Assembly (NCBI GenBank): GCA_016218495.1
Contig: JACRDU010000144.1
Location: 1-64,000 of the forward strand
Length of the DNA stretch: 64,000 nucleotides
Source of the DNA: Elusimicrobiota bacterium
GTDB lineage: Bacteria; Elusimicrobiota; Elusimicrobia; UBA1565
Direction: 5' to 3'
Shown here: positions 35,245 to 42,785 of the stretch, piece after piece
Layout of the letters: each line of letters opens with the position of its first letter
Numbering within the stretch: the first letter of the stretch is position 1
Program-made: the position numbers and the translations under genes
Notes under the pieces: generated by a model
Databases searched by the model: none
Seen by the model: the letters and a program-made list of their open reading frames with translations, nothing else
What the model was told of the DNA's origin: nothing

Positions 35245-37014
35245 TCAATAGGGGATTTTAGGCCGCAAGGACTCCAGCCGCGCAAGCCGGAGCGCGGAGT
35301 CTTCCTTGGTCCGGAGGTCCCCTCGGATGTCCGCTACGGCAGACCGCGTTTCGAGCAGCGCGCGATAGCTCCAATCGGCGCCCGGCCCGCGGTCGAGTAC
35401 GGCGGCCGCCTCGGACAACGAGTCCGGCCCTCCCTGGAGCGTGAGGGCGGCCAAAGAGCCCCCCAGCGCGTGCAGGGCCCTGACATCCAGGGGATGCCGG
35501 CGCTCCATGGCCCGTGCTGCCGTCACGGCCTCGGCCCCGAGGGCGAGCCGGCGGGCGGGGTCCTTTTCGGCGCGGGCCGAGTCCCGCAGCAGGCCGACCA
35601 GCCAGAACCCATAGCGGCACTCGGCGGGGTTCAAGCGGGCGGCGGCGGCGTAGGCCTGACGAGCGTCGTCGAGTCGTCCTTCATGCTGCGCCCGCATCCC
35701 CTGCATGCAGGAGCGGTCCGCCAGCATCAGCCATCCAGTCGCGGCGACCGCGGCGGCGGTGAGCAAGGGGGCCGCCTTGGAGAAGGCGCGCGGACGGACG
35801 CCTCGAGGGTCCAACAAACCCAGAAGGAGCGCGGCCAGGGCGAGGCCGTCGATGTTGACCGGATTGAACTTGGCCGCGATGAAGGCGGCGGCCAGCCCGG
35901 CCCCCGCGGCCGCCGAGCCGGTGCGCAGGCCCTCGTCGCTCAGCGCGCGGCGGAGCCGGCGCCAGGCGCAGGCCAGCAGCCATAGGTAGGCCGCCAGGCC
36001 GGCCGCGCCGGCCGATGCCAATACGTGGAGGAGGTCGTTGTGGGCGTTCGCCTGCGTCCCCGCTTCCCCGTAGGCCCGTACGAAGCGTTCGGTCTTGTAG
36101 CGGCCCAGCATGAGGCCGAAGGCGTCCGGGCCGACCCCGAGCAGCGGATGCGCCTGGAACATCAGCATCGCCGACTCCCAGACCGCCGCCCGGCCCGCGT
36201 CCGATTCGCGCGTAGGCCTGAAACGGCCCGCGGCCAAGGTCAGCGCGGCCGCGCCCAGGACGGCCGCCGCTCCCAGCATCAGCCAGGTCCCGCGGGTCTT
36301 CGGCCGGCCCAGCCTCCCCGTCCAGGCCAGATAGCAGGCGGCGGCCGCCGCCGAAGCGCCCCAGGCCCCGCGCGACCAGGTCAGCAGGAGGCCGGCCAGC
36401 CCCGCCCCGAGGAAGGCCCACCCCATCCGCCGCCGTGCCGCGTCCGCTCCGTCGAGGGCCATGCGGAGCTGAAGCGGCAGGAGCATGGCCAGGACGCAGC
36501 CGAGGGCGATGGGGCTGCCCGTGAGGGAGCCGACCCGCCCGTAGGCCAGGCCTCCGACGGCGTTGAGCACCGGGTCGAGCCCGAAGAGCTGGAGCACTCC
36601 GACGGCGGCCAGCGCCGCCCCGGCCGCTGCCCCGGCGTTCAGCGCGGTGCCGGCGAAGGCCGCGCCCGCCCCCTGGACGAGGACGGCGGCCGCGGCGCAT
36701 AGGGCCAGGGTCAGCAGGCCCGACCCGCGCTGCTCGTATTCGCCGAGCAGGCTCAGCCAGGGGTCCGAGGAGAAGGCGCAGGAGAGCGACCAGACGATTA
36801 CGCAGGCGGCTAGCGGGCGCAGGATGTCCGGGGACTGACCCGACGGGGGGCGCGGGCCGGCCGCGGCGGCTCGTCCCAGCCCCAGGGTGGCCGCCGCCGT
36901 ACCCGCGGCCAGGACCAGGAGCTTGGGCAATGTGTAAGGGGTCGCTACTCCCGGCCAGGCGGCGAAGAGCGGACCGAGCACGGCGGCCAGGAGGGCCCAC
37001 TGCGGTAGCGTCAC
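35245..37014 (-). CDS. O-antigen ligase/polymerase-like membrane protein with C-terminal TPR-like domain
   Basis: A 589-aa protein with about twelve membrane helices. The periplasmic loop SAMLMFQAHPLLGVGPDAFG followed by QANAHNDLLHVLASAG is the Wzy_C (O-antigen ligase/polymerase) signature. The LLTWSRGAWGAS motif is also conserved in that family. Residues about 450-585 are a soluble helical TPR-like domain, an arrangement seen in many uncharacterised ligases. The GTG start at 37014 is chosen because it begins the first helix and lies shortly after a TACAAT box. Likely role: ligation or polymerisation of a surface glycan at the inner membrane's outer face. It probably cooperates with the many glycosyltransferases of the window. 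Confidence 0.85.
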   Translation of the reverse strand: MTLPQWALLAAVLGPLFAAWPGVATPYTLPKLLVLAAGTAAATLGLGRAAAAGPRPPSGQSPDILRPLAACVIVWSLSCAFSSDPWLSLLGEYEQRGSGLLTLALCAAAAVLVQGAGAAFAGTALNAGAAAGAALAAVGVLQLFGLDPVLNAVGGLAYGRVGSLTGSPIALGCVLAMLLPLQLRMALDGADAARRRMGWAFLGAGLAGLLLTWSRGAWGASAAAAACYLAWTGRLGRPKTRGTWLMLGAAAVLGAAALTLAAGRFRPTRESDAGRAAVWESAMLMFQAHPLLGVGPDAFGLMLGRYKTERFVRAYGEAGTQANAHNDLLHVLASAGAAGLAAYLWLLACAWRRLRRALSDEGLRTGSAAAGAGLAAAFIAAKFNPVNIDGLALAALLLGLLDPRGVRPRAFSKAAPLLTAAAVAATGWLMLADRSCMQGMRAQHEGRLDDARQAYAAAARLNPAECRYGFWLVGLLRDSARAEKDPARRLALGAEAVTAARAMERRHPLDVRALHALGGSLAALTLQGGPDSLSEAAAVLDRGPGADWSYRALLETRSAVADIRGDLRTKEDSALRLARLESLRPKIPY

Positions 37015-37020
37015 GGCGGG

Positions 37021-37026
37021 ATTGTA
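37021..37026 (-). promoter_or_regulatory. -10 box of the O-antigen ligase gene
   Basis: TACAAT on the minus strand lies 6 nt upstream of the GTG at 37014, leaving essentially no leader. No convincing -35 is seen at 17 bp. Confidence 0.45.
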
Positions 37027-37068
37027 GCAGGGATGGACAGCCCGGGACGCATTTATTAGCCTCAGACG

Positions 37069-38553
37069 ATGAAAGAAGGGCCGGGACCTCACGAATCCGA
37101 ACTGCGCTTGCGGGCCGCGGCCTGTTGCGGCTTCCTCGTCCCGGCCGCGGCCAGCCTCTGGCATGTCCTCTCCGCCGGCGTCCCGCCGAGCTGGGACGAC
37201 GGCGCCTATCTGACGGTGAGCTTCGCCTTATGGGACAGGCTGGCCGCGCTGCGCCTGTGGTCTTTCGCGGACGGGTTCTCGCAGGCCCTCGGCTTCAAAG
37301 CCCCCCTGCTGGCCCTGCTCCCTTTCCCCGTATTCGCCGCGGCGGGCAAAGGATTCTCCCAGGCGGCGGCTTCGAACCTGCTCGCATTGGCGGCCGCCAG
37401 CCTGTTCGCATGGCGCATAGCGAAGCGCCTTTCCTCCCCCCTCGGCGGCGTGCTGGCCGTCTGGCTGCTCAACCTGACCCCGCTCGTCTACGGCCTCTCG
37501 CGGCATTTCTATGTGGAGACCCTGCTGACGGCCCTTTGCGCCGGAGCCTTCTGCCTGCTCGTCGAGGGGGGGCGTCCTCTGCTCCTCGGCGCCGTCCTCG
37601 GGCTGGGCATGCTCTGCAAGCTCACCTTCCCCGTCTACATGGGGGTTCCCTTGGCGCTGCTGGCGCTGCGCCGGCGGCGGCCGCGGGACCTGGCTCTGGC
37701 CGCGCTGGCGGCCGTCCTCATCGCCTCCCTCTGGTACGCCCGGAACCTCGGCAGCGCCCTGGCCTTCGCCCGCAGCGCCGGCTACGGGGCCTCGACCCTT
37801 GCGACGGGTGGGTGGAGCGTGGGCCGTGCGCTCTCCTACCTCGGCCTGGTCGCCGCCGAAGGCTGGGGCTGGCCGCAGGCCCTCTTGGGCCTGGTCCCGC
37901 CCTTCTTCTTCGCCAGCGGCCTGGCTCCGGAGCCGCGCTGGTGCGGCCCCGCCGCCGCGGCGGCCAGCATCGGGCTGGGCGCGCTGTTCGCCCACGCCTT
38001 GGAGGGCGTCCCGGCCCGGGTCCGCTCCGGTGCCGCCGCCGCCGCGCTGCTGCTGCCCGCCGCCGTCTTCTTCGAACAGACCTCCGGCATCGGCCTCTTG
38101 CCGCCCCGGGTCCCCCGGGCCTTCACCTGGAACGGTCCCCCTGAGCAGGGAGGGCTGTGGGCGCAGGACAAGCTGTGGGGCTTCGTGGCACAGGAGGCGG
38201 CGGCCACCCCCGGGCTCAAGCGGGTCGTCCTCGCCGTCTCCCACCGCCACTTCAACTCGTCGACGGCGGACGCCTATGCGGCACTCCATGGCTGGCCGCT
38301 CGTGTTCAGGAACTACAACCGCTATCCGACCAGCGAGGGAGCGCTGCGCTTCATCGCGGAGTTCCGCGCCGACTACATCATCACGCTGGAGAGGATGCCG
38401 GAAGAAGGGCTCAACGCGGAGCTCAACAAGCACAACCCCGCCGTCGTCGCGGCGCTCCGTTCCGGCGCCCTGCCGTTTCGCCAGTGGGCCGAGGCCGACC
38501 TGACCAACGGCGCCCTGGCGCGGATTTTCAAGCGGGTCGAGCCGAAGCCCTAG
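37069..38553 (+). CDS. GT39-like (PMT/ArnT-type) membrane glycosyltransferase
   Basis: A 494-aa polytopic protein. The first periplasmic loop contains SWDDGAYLTVSFALW with D43-D44, the acidic pair typical of GT-C enzymes of the PMT/ArnT group. Then come LTPLVYGLSRHFYVET and LGMLCKLTFPVYMG, both resembling conserved GT39 helix ends. A soluble C-terminal domain of about 130 residues (VVLAVSHRHFNSSTADAYAAL, IITLERM) follows. Probably transfers a sugar from polyprenyl phosphate on the periplasmic side. Divergent from the O-antigen ligase by 54 bp. Acceptor unknown. Confidence 0.75.
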   Translation: MKEGPGPHESELRLRAAACCGFLVPAAASLWHVLSAGVPPSWDDGAYLTVSFALWDRLAALRLWSFADGFSQALGFKAPLLALLPFPVFAAAGKGFSQAAASNLLALAAASLFAWRIAKRLSSPLGGVLAVWLLNLTPLVYGLSRHFYVETLLTALCAGAFCLLVEGGRPLLLGAVLGLGMLCKLTFPVYMGVPLALLALRRRRPRDLALAALAAVLIASLWYARNLGSALAFARSAGYGASTLATGGWSVGRALSYLGLVAAEGWGWPQALLGLVPPFFFASGLAPEPRWCGPAAAAASIGLGALFAHALEGVPARVRSGAAAAALLLPAAVFFEQTSGIGLLPPRVPRAFTWNGPPEQGGLWAQDKLWGFVAQEAAATPGLKRVVLAVSHRHFNSSTADAYAALHGWPLVFRNYNRYPTSEGALRFIAEFRADYIITLERMPEEGLNAELNKHNPAVVAALRSGALPFRQWAEADLTNGALARIFKRVEPKP

Positions 38554-38568
38554 CGCCCGGCTCCGGCC

Positions 38569-38940
38569 CTAAGCGCGGGTCGTGCCCCCGCGCAGGCGGC
38601 CCCAGCCGATATAGAGGAACATCACGACGGGCACGAGCGTGCCGAGCATCAGGGCATAGCCGGTGCTCCGGTTCGAAGCGCCGTCCCCGAAGGCCGCCAG
38701 GCCCGCGCCTCCCAGGAACGGGATGACCGCCCCGAACAGGAGCCAGAGCAGGTTCCCCAGCCTCTCGTGGTGCCCTGATGTGACGACGGCCGCCGCCGCC
38801 CAGTTCACCAGCAGCGCCGAGACGGCCGCCACGGACGCCACCTGGGGGTGGCCGTTGGCGAACAGCCAGTCGATCACGAAGAAGCAGCCGGAGTAGGCGG
38901 CATAGACCGCCATGACCAGGAGCGCCGAGCCGATGCTCAT
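38569..38940 (-). CDS. Small four-helix membrane protein of unknown function
   Basis: A 123-aa protein with four predicted hydrophobic helices (SALLVMAVYAAYSGCFFVIDW, a VSALLVNWAAAAVV segment, LLWLLFGAVIPFLGGAGLAAF and YALMLGTLVPVVMFLYIGW). No family recognised and no catalytic motif. Its ATG lies about 40 bp from the bidirectional nrdJ terminator, so its promoter must overlap that hairpin or it may depend on read-through. Coding status is supported by composition and membrane pattern. Confidence 0.6.
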   Translation of the reverse strand: MSIGSALLVMAVYAAYSGCFFVIDWLFANGHPQVASVAAVSALLVNWAAAAVVTSGHHERLGNLLWLLFGAVIPFLGGAGLAAFGDGASNRSTGYALMLGTLVPVVMFLYIGWGRLRGGTTRA

Positions 38941-38973
38941 AAAGCCGATTGTACCTGGTTGCGGGCCGGGATG

Positions 38974-39013
38974 GCAAAGAAGAGGCCCCCGCCTCGGGGC
39001 GGGGGCCTCTTTT
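38974..39013. terminator. Bidirectional rho-independent terminator downstream of nrdJ
   Basis: A perfect 14-bp stem (38980-38993 with 38998-39011) and a TCGG loop. The + strand reads TTTT into the end of the stem; the minus strand reads a weaker TTCTTTG. It closes nrdJ. The core AGAGGCCCCCGCC stem is almost the same as that of the terminator at 26358-26395. Confidence 0.85.
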
Positions 39014-39035
39014 CGGGCGGACGGCCCGGTTCAGC

Positions 39036-41579
39036 TCAGGAGCACTTCGAGTAGCCGCAGTCCTTGCAGGACGGCTCCGAGCAGCCCGACTCGTAGGCCA
39101 CGTTGGCCGAGTAGCACTTGGGGCAGTGCGAGAGGCGGGTGTACTCGAGCAGGGCGTCGACGGCCTTCTTCTGCCCGGGCTTCTCCTCCTCGATCCAGCC
39201 GGTGCGCTTGAGGTGCTCCCTGAGGGCCACGCTGACCGCGTGCGGGATGGAGTCGATGCGCTTCTCGCCGAAGCCCAGCGTCTTGTCTCCCTTGACCGAG
39301 TTCAGGTGCTTGAGGATCTTGATCGGGTCCCCGCCCTCGGCGAGGTACTTCGAGAGCAGGATCCCCATCACCGTCGTCAGGCCCGCGATCTCGGTCCCGA
39401 GCGGCGGGATGTTCGTGAACACCTGGTACGGTCCGCGCTCGTCGTAGTTGATGTGCACGTGCAGCGGGCCGTAGCCGGTCTTGATCTGGTAGTACTCGGA
39501 CTTCACCCCGTAGGCGTCCGACGGCTCGCGGCGCTTCTTGGCCGCCGGCTGCGCCGCCGGGGCCGTCGTCGTGATGTTGAGCACCTGCTGCGACTTCGAG
39601 CCGTCGCGGTACACGGTCAGGCCCTTGCAGCCGAGCTCGTAGGCCATCAGGTAGGCCTTGCGCACGTCGTCGGGCGTGGCAGAGTTCGGCAGGTTGATGG
39701 TCTTGGAGACCCCGTTGTCGGTGTGCTTCTGGAACGCCGACTGGATCTGGATGTGGAAGTCCACCGACACGTCGTGCGCGGTCGGGAACAGGCGCTGGAC
39801 CTTCGGCGGCACCTCCGAGATGCCGCGCACCGACTTGTGGTTGTCGGAGACCTTCTTCCACAGGTCCGCCTTCGACAGGCCCCAGAAGTCGTTCTCCTCG
39901 GCCATCTGCTTGAAGAGCGGATTGACCTCGACGAACACGTCCTTCTGGTCCGGCGCCTTGTTGTGCTTGAGGGCGTCCAGGGCCTTCGCGTTGTAGCGCG
40001 TGTAGGCGATGGCGAAGAACGGCTCGATGCCGCCGCCCTGCAGGCCGGCGGCGATGGCGATCGTCCCGGTGGGGGCGATCGTCGTGCGCGCGCAGTTGCG
40101 CGGCATCGACGCCTGGCCGCGGAAGTGCGGGCCGGCCGGGTCGTAGACGGAGTCCTTCCAGTTCGGGAACGTCCCGCGCTCGGCGGCCAGCTGCTCGGAG
40201 GCCTCGAGCGACTTCTCGTTGATGAAGCGCATCAGCTTCTCGGCGAACTCCAAAGACGCCGGGGAGTCGAACGGGATGCCCATCTTGACCAGCATCTCGG
40301 CGAAGCCCATCACGCCCAGGCCGATGCGGCGGTTGCCTTTGGCCATCGTCTCGATCTCGGGCAGCGGGTAGTTGTTGATCTCGATGACGTCGTCGAGGAA
40401 GCGGATGGAGGCGTGGATGGCGGCCTCGAGCTTCTCGAAGTTCGTCGTGCCCTCGCCCACCGGGCCCTCGACGAAGTTGCCCAGGTTCAGGGAGCCCAGG
40501 TTGCACGGCTCCCAGGGCAGGAGCGGCTGCTCGCCGCAGGGGTTGGTGCTCTCGATCTGTCCCAGGGCGGGCGTCGGGTTCGAGCCGGAGTTGTTGATCC
40601 GGTCGAGGACCACATAGCCCGGGTCGCCGGTCTTCCAGGCGAAGTCGACCATCATGTCGAAGACCTCGCGGGCCTTGACCTTGCCGGCCGGCGCGCCGGT
40701 GGAGGGGTTCTTCAGCTCGTACTCCTTGTCCTCCTTGACCGCCTGGATGAAGGCCGCGTCGATGCCGACGGAGACGTTGAAGTTCTCCATCACGCCCGCC
40801 TGCTGCTTCATCGTGATGAATTCCTTGATCTCCGGGTGGGTGTAGTGCAGGATGCCCATGTTGGCGCCGCGGCGCGTGCCGCCCTGCTTGACCACGTCGG
40901 TCATCTTGTCGAAGATCTGCATGAAGGAGATGGCTCCCGAGGCCACGCCCTGGGTCTTCTTCACCTTGTCGCCCTTGGGCCGGAGCCGGCTGAAGGCGAA
41001 ACCCGTCCCGCCGCCCGACTTCTGGATGAGCGATTGGGCGGTGACGGCCTTGGTGATGCCTTCCATGGAGTCCGGCACCGGCAGGACGTAGCAGGCGGAG
41101 AGCTGCTGGAGCTCGCGCCCGGCGTTCATAAGGGTAGGGGAGTTGGGCAGGAAGTCCCAGCTGGCCATCAGGGTGTAGAACCGGTTCTCCCAGGTGGAGA
41201 CCAGGCGGGCCGCCTCCGGCACCTTCTGTGCCGTCTTCTCCACGTTGGCGAGCAGGGCGAGGAAGTTCTTGTCCCGGTCGCCGGCCTCGGCGAGCCCCTC
41301 GTGGAAGAGGGTCATGGAGGTGGGCTTGGAGTCGGGGGTCGGGGCGGCCGAGGAGCGCACTGTGCGGCGCACGCCCTCGAAGACGCCCCACTTCTCGGCG
41401 CTCGGGTGCAGCAGGACCTCGGCCAAAGCGATGTTGTGCGCGACGCCCTCCAGCCATTCCTCGGTCGTGGGCGTGTCTCGGAGGTACTTATCCTTAATAA
41501 CCTTCAGTTGGTTCTCGGTGACGACCGGCTTAAGGGTCTTCTTGGCGGCTTCTTTGGACAGGGTCTTCGTAGGCTTCAC
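39036..41579 (-). CDS. nrdJ: Vitamin B12-dependent (class II) ribonucleoside-diphosphate reductase
   Basis: An 847-aa class II reductase that makes deoxyribonucleotides with adenosylcobalamin in place of an oxygen-dependent radical subunit. It carries the NSPTLMNAGRELQQLSACYVL segment (active-site Cys), SGGGTGFAFSRLRP, GGTRRGANMGIL, the NPCGEQPLLPWEPCNLGSLNL active-site loop with catalytic Cys and Glu, and PTGTIAIAAGLQGGGIEP. The C-terminus ends in a zinc-ribbon-like CPKC...CKDCGYSKCS, thought to shuttle electrons. Length is in the NrdJ range. Cytoplasmic. No riboswitch is recognisable in the ~100-nt leader, but the promoter is near-consensus. Confidence 0.96.
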   Translation of the reverse strand: MKPTKTLSKEAAKKTLKPVVTENQLKVIKDKYLRDTPTTEEWLEGVAHNIALAEVLLHPSAEKWGVFEGVRRTVRSSAAPTPDSKPTSMTLFHEGLAEAGDRDKNFLALLANVEKTAQKVPEAARLVSTWENRFYTLMASWDFLPNSPTLMNAGRELQQLSACYVLPVPDSMEGITKAVTAQSLIQKSGGGTGFAFSRLRPKGDKVKKTQGVASGAISFMQIFDKMTDVVKQGGTRRGANMGILHYTHPEIKEFITMKQQAGVMENFNVSVGIDAAFIQAVKEDKEYELKNPSTGAPAGKVKAREVFDMMVDFAWKTGDPGYVVLDRINNSGSNPTPALGQIESTNPCGEQPLLPWEPCNLGSLNLGNFVEGPVGEGTTNFEKLEAAIHASIRFLDDVIEINNYPLPEIETMAKGNRRIGLGVMGFAEMLVKMGIPFDSPASLEFAEKLMRFINEKSLEASEQLAAERGTFPNWKDSVYDPAGPHFRGQASMPRNCARTTIAPTGTIAIAAGLQGGGIEPFFAIAYTRYNAKALDALKHNKAPDQKDVFVEVNPLFKQMAEENDFWGLSKADLWKKVSDNHKSVRGISEVPPKVQRLFPTAHDVSVDFHIQIQSAFQKHTDNGVSKTINLPNSATPDDVRKAYLMAYELGCKGLTVYRDGSKSQQVLNITTTAPAAQPAAKKRREPSDAYGVKSEYYQIKTGYGPLHVHINYDERGPYQVFTNIPPLGTEIAGLTTVMGILLSKYLAEGGDPIKILKHLNSVKGDKTLGFGEKRIDSIPHAVSVALREHLKRTGWIEEEKPGQKKAVDALLEYTRLSHCPKCYSANVAYESGCSEPSCKDCGYSKCS

Positions 41580-41687
41580 AATCCCTCACCTCTGGTGTCC
41601 GGCCTTGGGCCCAAAGTCCTACCTTCGTAACCCCTGACTCGGCGCATGTTTTGCTCGTCGTGGAAATCGTTCCTGACGCGGCAATGA

Positions 41688-41716
41688 AGTTTAACACCGG
41701 TCATTTTTTTTGTCAA
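41688..41716 (-). promoter_or_regulatory. Near-consensus promoter of nrdJ
   Basis: Minus strand TTGACA (41716-41711), exactly 17 bp spacer including an A-tract, and TAAACT (41693-41688). Transcription would begin near 41681, giving a leader of about 100 nt before the ATG at 41579. The A-run after the -35 is typical of strong promoters. Confidence 0.82.
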
Positions 41717-42102
41717 CACGCTCCGTCGAGAAACGCCCTCCCGCGGGAACAATTCGCCGCGGCGCGGATTTAAATCCAAGCCGGATAAGCTCTAATAATA
41801 AATACTGGATGGCAAAATATGGAATATGCTCAGTCGAAGCTCCGACGAAGGAACGGCGAAAATTCCCGGGTTCTCGGCATCCCGGAAACGGGGCCGAAGG
41901 GCCTAAGGGGGCATTTTACCGTCTGAGAAGTTCCGCGGGCGGTGGTCGGGAGGGCCGGGATGACTTTTGTCATACAGCAACAAATGACACTATCCGGTAT
42001 TGAATGCTTGTAAAAATGCACTAAACAGACTCGATTTTATGATTCGTCCTTTACCTTAATAGGGGGGTCCGAAGGGGGGAAGCGGCGCCCTTTCGGCGCG
42101 CG
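41717..42102. other. AT-rich noncoding spacer between nrdJ and rplU
   Basis: About 385 bp with no credible gene and more A/T than the rest of the window, notably TCTAATAATAAATACTGG and ATTTTATGATTCGTCC segments. It holds a perfect 12-bp palindrome GGATTTAAATCC at 41766-41777, about 50 bp upstream of the nrdJ -35, and a short TGTCAT/ATGACA inverted repeat near 41968-41990. These are possible operator sites. I see no tRNA, riboswitch or terminator. Confidence 0.55.
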
Positions 42103-42131
42103 TTGCCAAGGCCGCCGCCATTTGTTATACT
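42103..42131 (+). promoter_or_regulatory. Promoter of the rplU-rpmA operon
   Basis: TTGCCA at 42103-42108 and TATACT at 42126-42131 with 17 bp between. The ATG of rplU is at 42141, only 9 nt after the -10, and there is no Shine-Dalgarno sequence, so the mRNA is predicted to be leaderless or nearly so. Confidence 0.78.
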
Positions 42132-42140
42132 GACCCACCT

Positions 42141-42443
42141 ATGTACGCCATCATCGAGACGGGCGGGAAGCAGTATTGGGTAGTGCCCGGGGAAACCCTC
42201 CGGGTCGAGAAGCTGACCGCCGACGCAGGCGAGACGGTGACGCTCAAGGCTTTGTGGGCCGCAGAAGAGGGACAGGAGGGCAAGTCCTCGCAGAAGGCCA
42301 CGGTGACCGCCGAGATCGTTCGCCAGCTCAAGGACCGCAAGATCATCGTGTTCAAGAAGCGGCCGAAGTCCAAGTACAGCCGCAAGGCGGGGCACCGCCA
42401 GAACCTCACCGAGATCCGCATCAAGCAGATCTCCCTCAACTGA
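42141..42443 (+). CDS. rplU: 50S ribosomal protein L21
   Basis: A 100-aa bL21: MYAIIETGGKQYWV is the diagnostic N-terminus, with KYSRKAGHRQNLTEIRIKQI as the rRNA-binding C-terminal loop. Normal length. First gene of the classical rplU-rpmA-obgE order, which is preserved here. Part of the large ribosomal subunit, contacting 23S rRNA and L20. Confidence 0.97.
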   Translation: MYAIIETGGKQYWVVPGETLRVEKLTADAGETVTLKALWAAEEGQEGKSSQKATVTAEIVRQLKDRKIIVFKKRPKSKYSRKAGHRQNLTEIRIKQISLN

Positions 42444-42454
42444 GACGGTAACCA

Positions 42455-42724
42455 ATGGCACACACAAAAGCTCAAGGCTCAAGCTCCAACGGGCGCGACT
42501 CCAACGGTCAGCGCCTGGGCGTCAAGAACTACGGCGGCCAGGTCGTGAAGGCCGGCATGGTCCTCGTCCGCCAGCGCGGGACGAAGTTCCTCCCGGGCGT
42601 CAACGTCGGGCGCGGCAAGGACGACACGCTCTTCTCCAAGGTCGACGGCGTCGTCACCTTCGAGTGGGCGAAGAAAGACAAGAAGTGCATCAGCGTCTAC
42701 CCGCCTAAGGCCGCGAAGAAGTAA
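42455..42724 (+). CDS. rpmA: 50S ribosomal protein L27
   Basis: An 89-aa bL27 with [20 protein letters not shown] at the N-terminus and [22 protein letters not shown] following, both family hallmarks. The N-terminal tail reaches the peptidyl-transferase centre. It lacks the Firmicutes-type cleaved extension. It begins 12 bp after rplU and is followed by an intrinsic terminator. Confidence 0.97.
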   Translation: MAHTKAQGSSSNGRDSNGQRLGVKNYGGQVVKAGMVLVRQRGTKFLPGVNVGRGKDDTLFSKVDGVVTFEWAKKDKKCISVYPPKAAKK

Positions 42725-42745
42725 TCCTCCGACCGGGGACGAAAG

Positions 42746-42774
42746 ACAGGACGCGGTCTCCGCGTCCTGTTTTT
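42746..42774 (+). terminator. Rho-independent terminator after rpmA
   Basis: An 11-bp perfect stem ACAGGACGCGG (42746-42756) with its complement at 42760-42770, a TCT loop, and TTTT immediately after. It lies between rpmA and obgE, so it probably lowers obgE expression relative to the ribosomal proteins. Confidence 0.85.
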
Positions 42775-42785
42775 CATTGAAAACC

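Noticed and set aside
38949-41630. 893-aa open frame on the + strand opposite nrdJ
   Set aside because: It is an antisense shadow of the well-conserved nrdJ gene and has no recognisable domain.
41580-41687. Cobalamin riboswitch in the nrdJ leader
   Set aside because: The ~100-nt leader shows no B12-box-like sequence and is too short for the usual riboswitch fold.
41710-42021. Two short frames (97 aa +, 63 aa -) in the nrdJ-rplU spacer
   Set aside because: They span the promoter and palindrome, have no ribosome sites and no coding-like composition.
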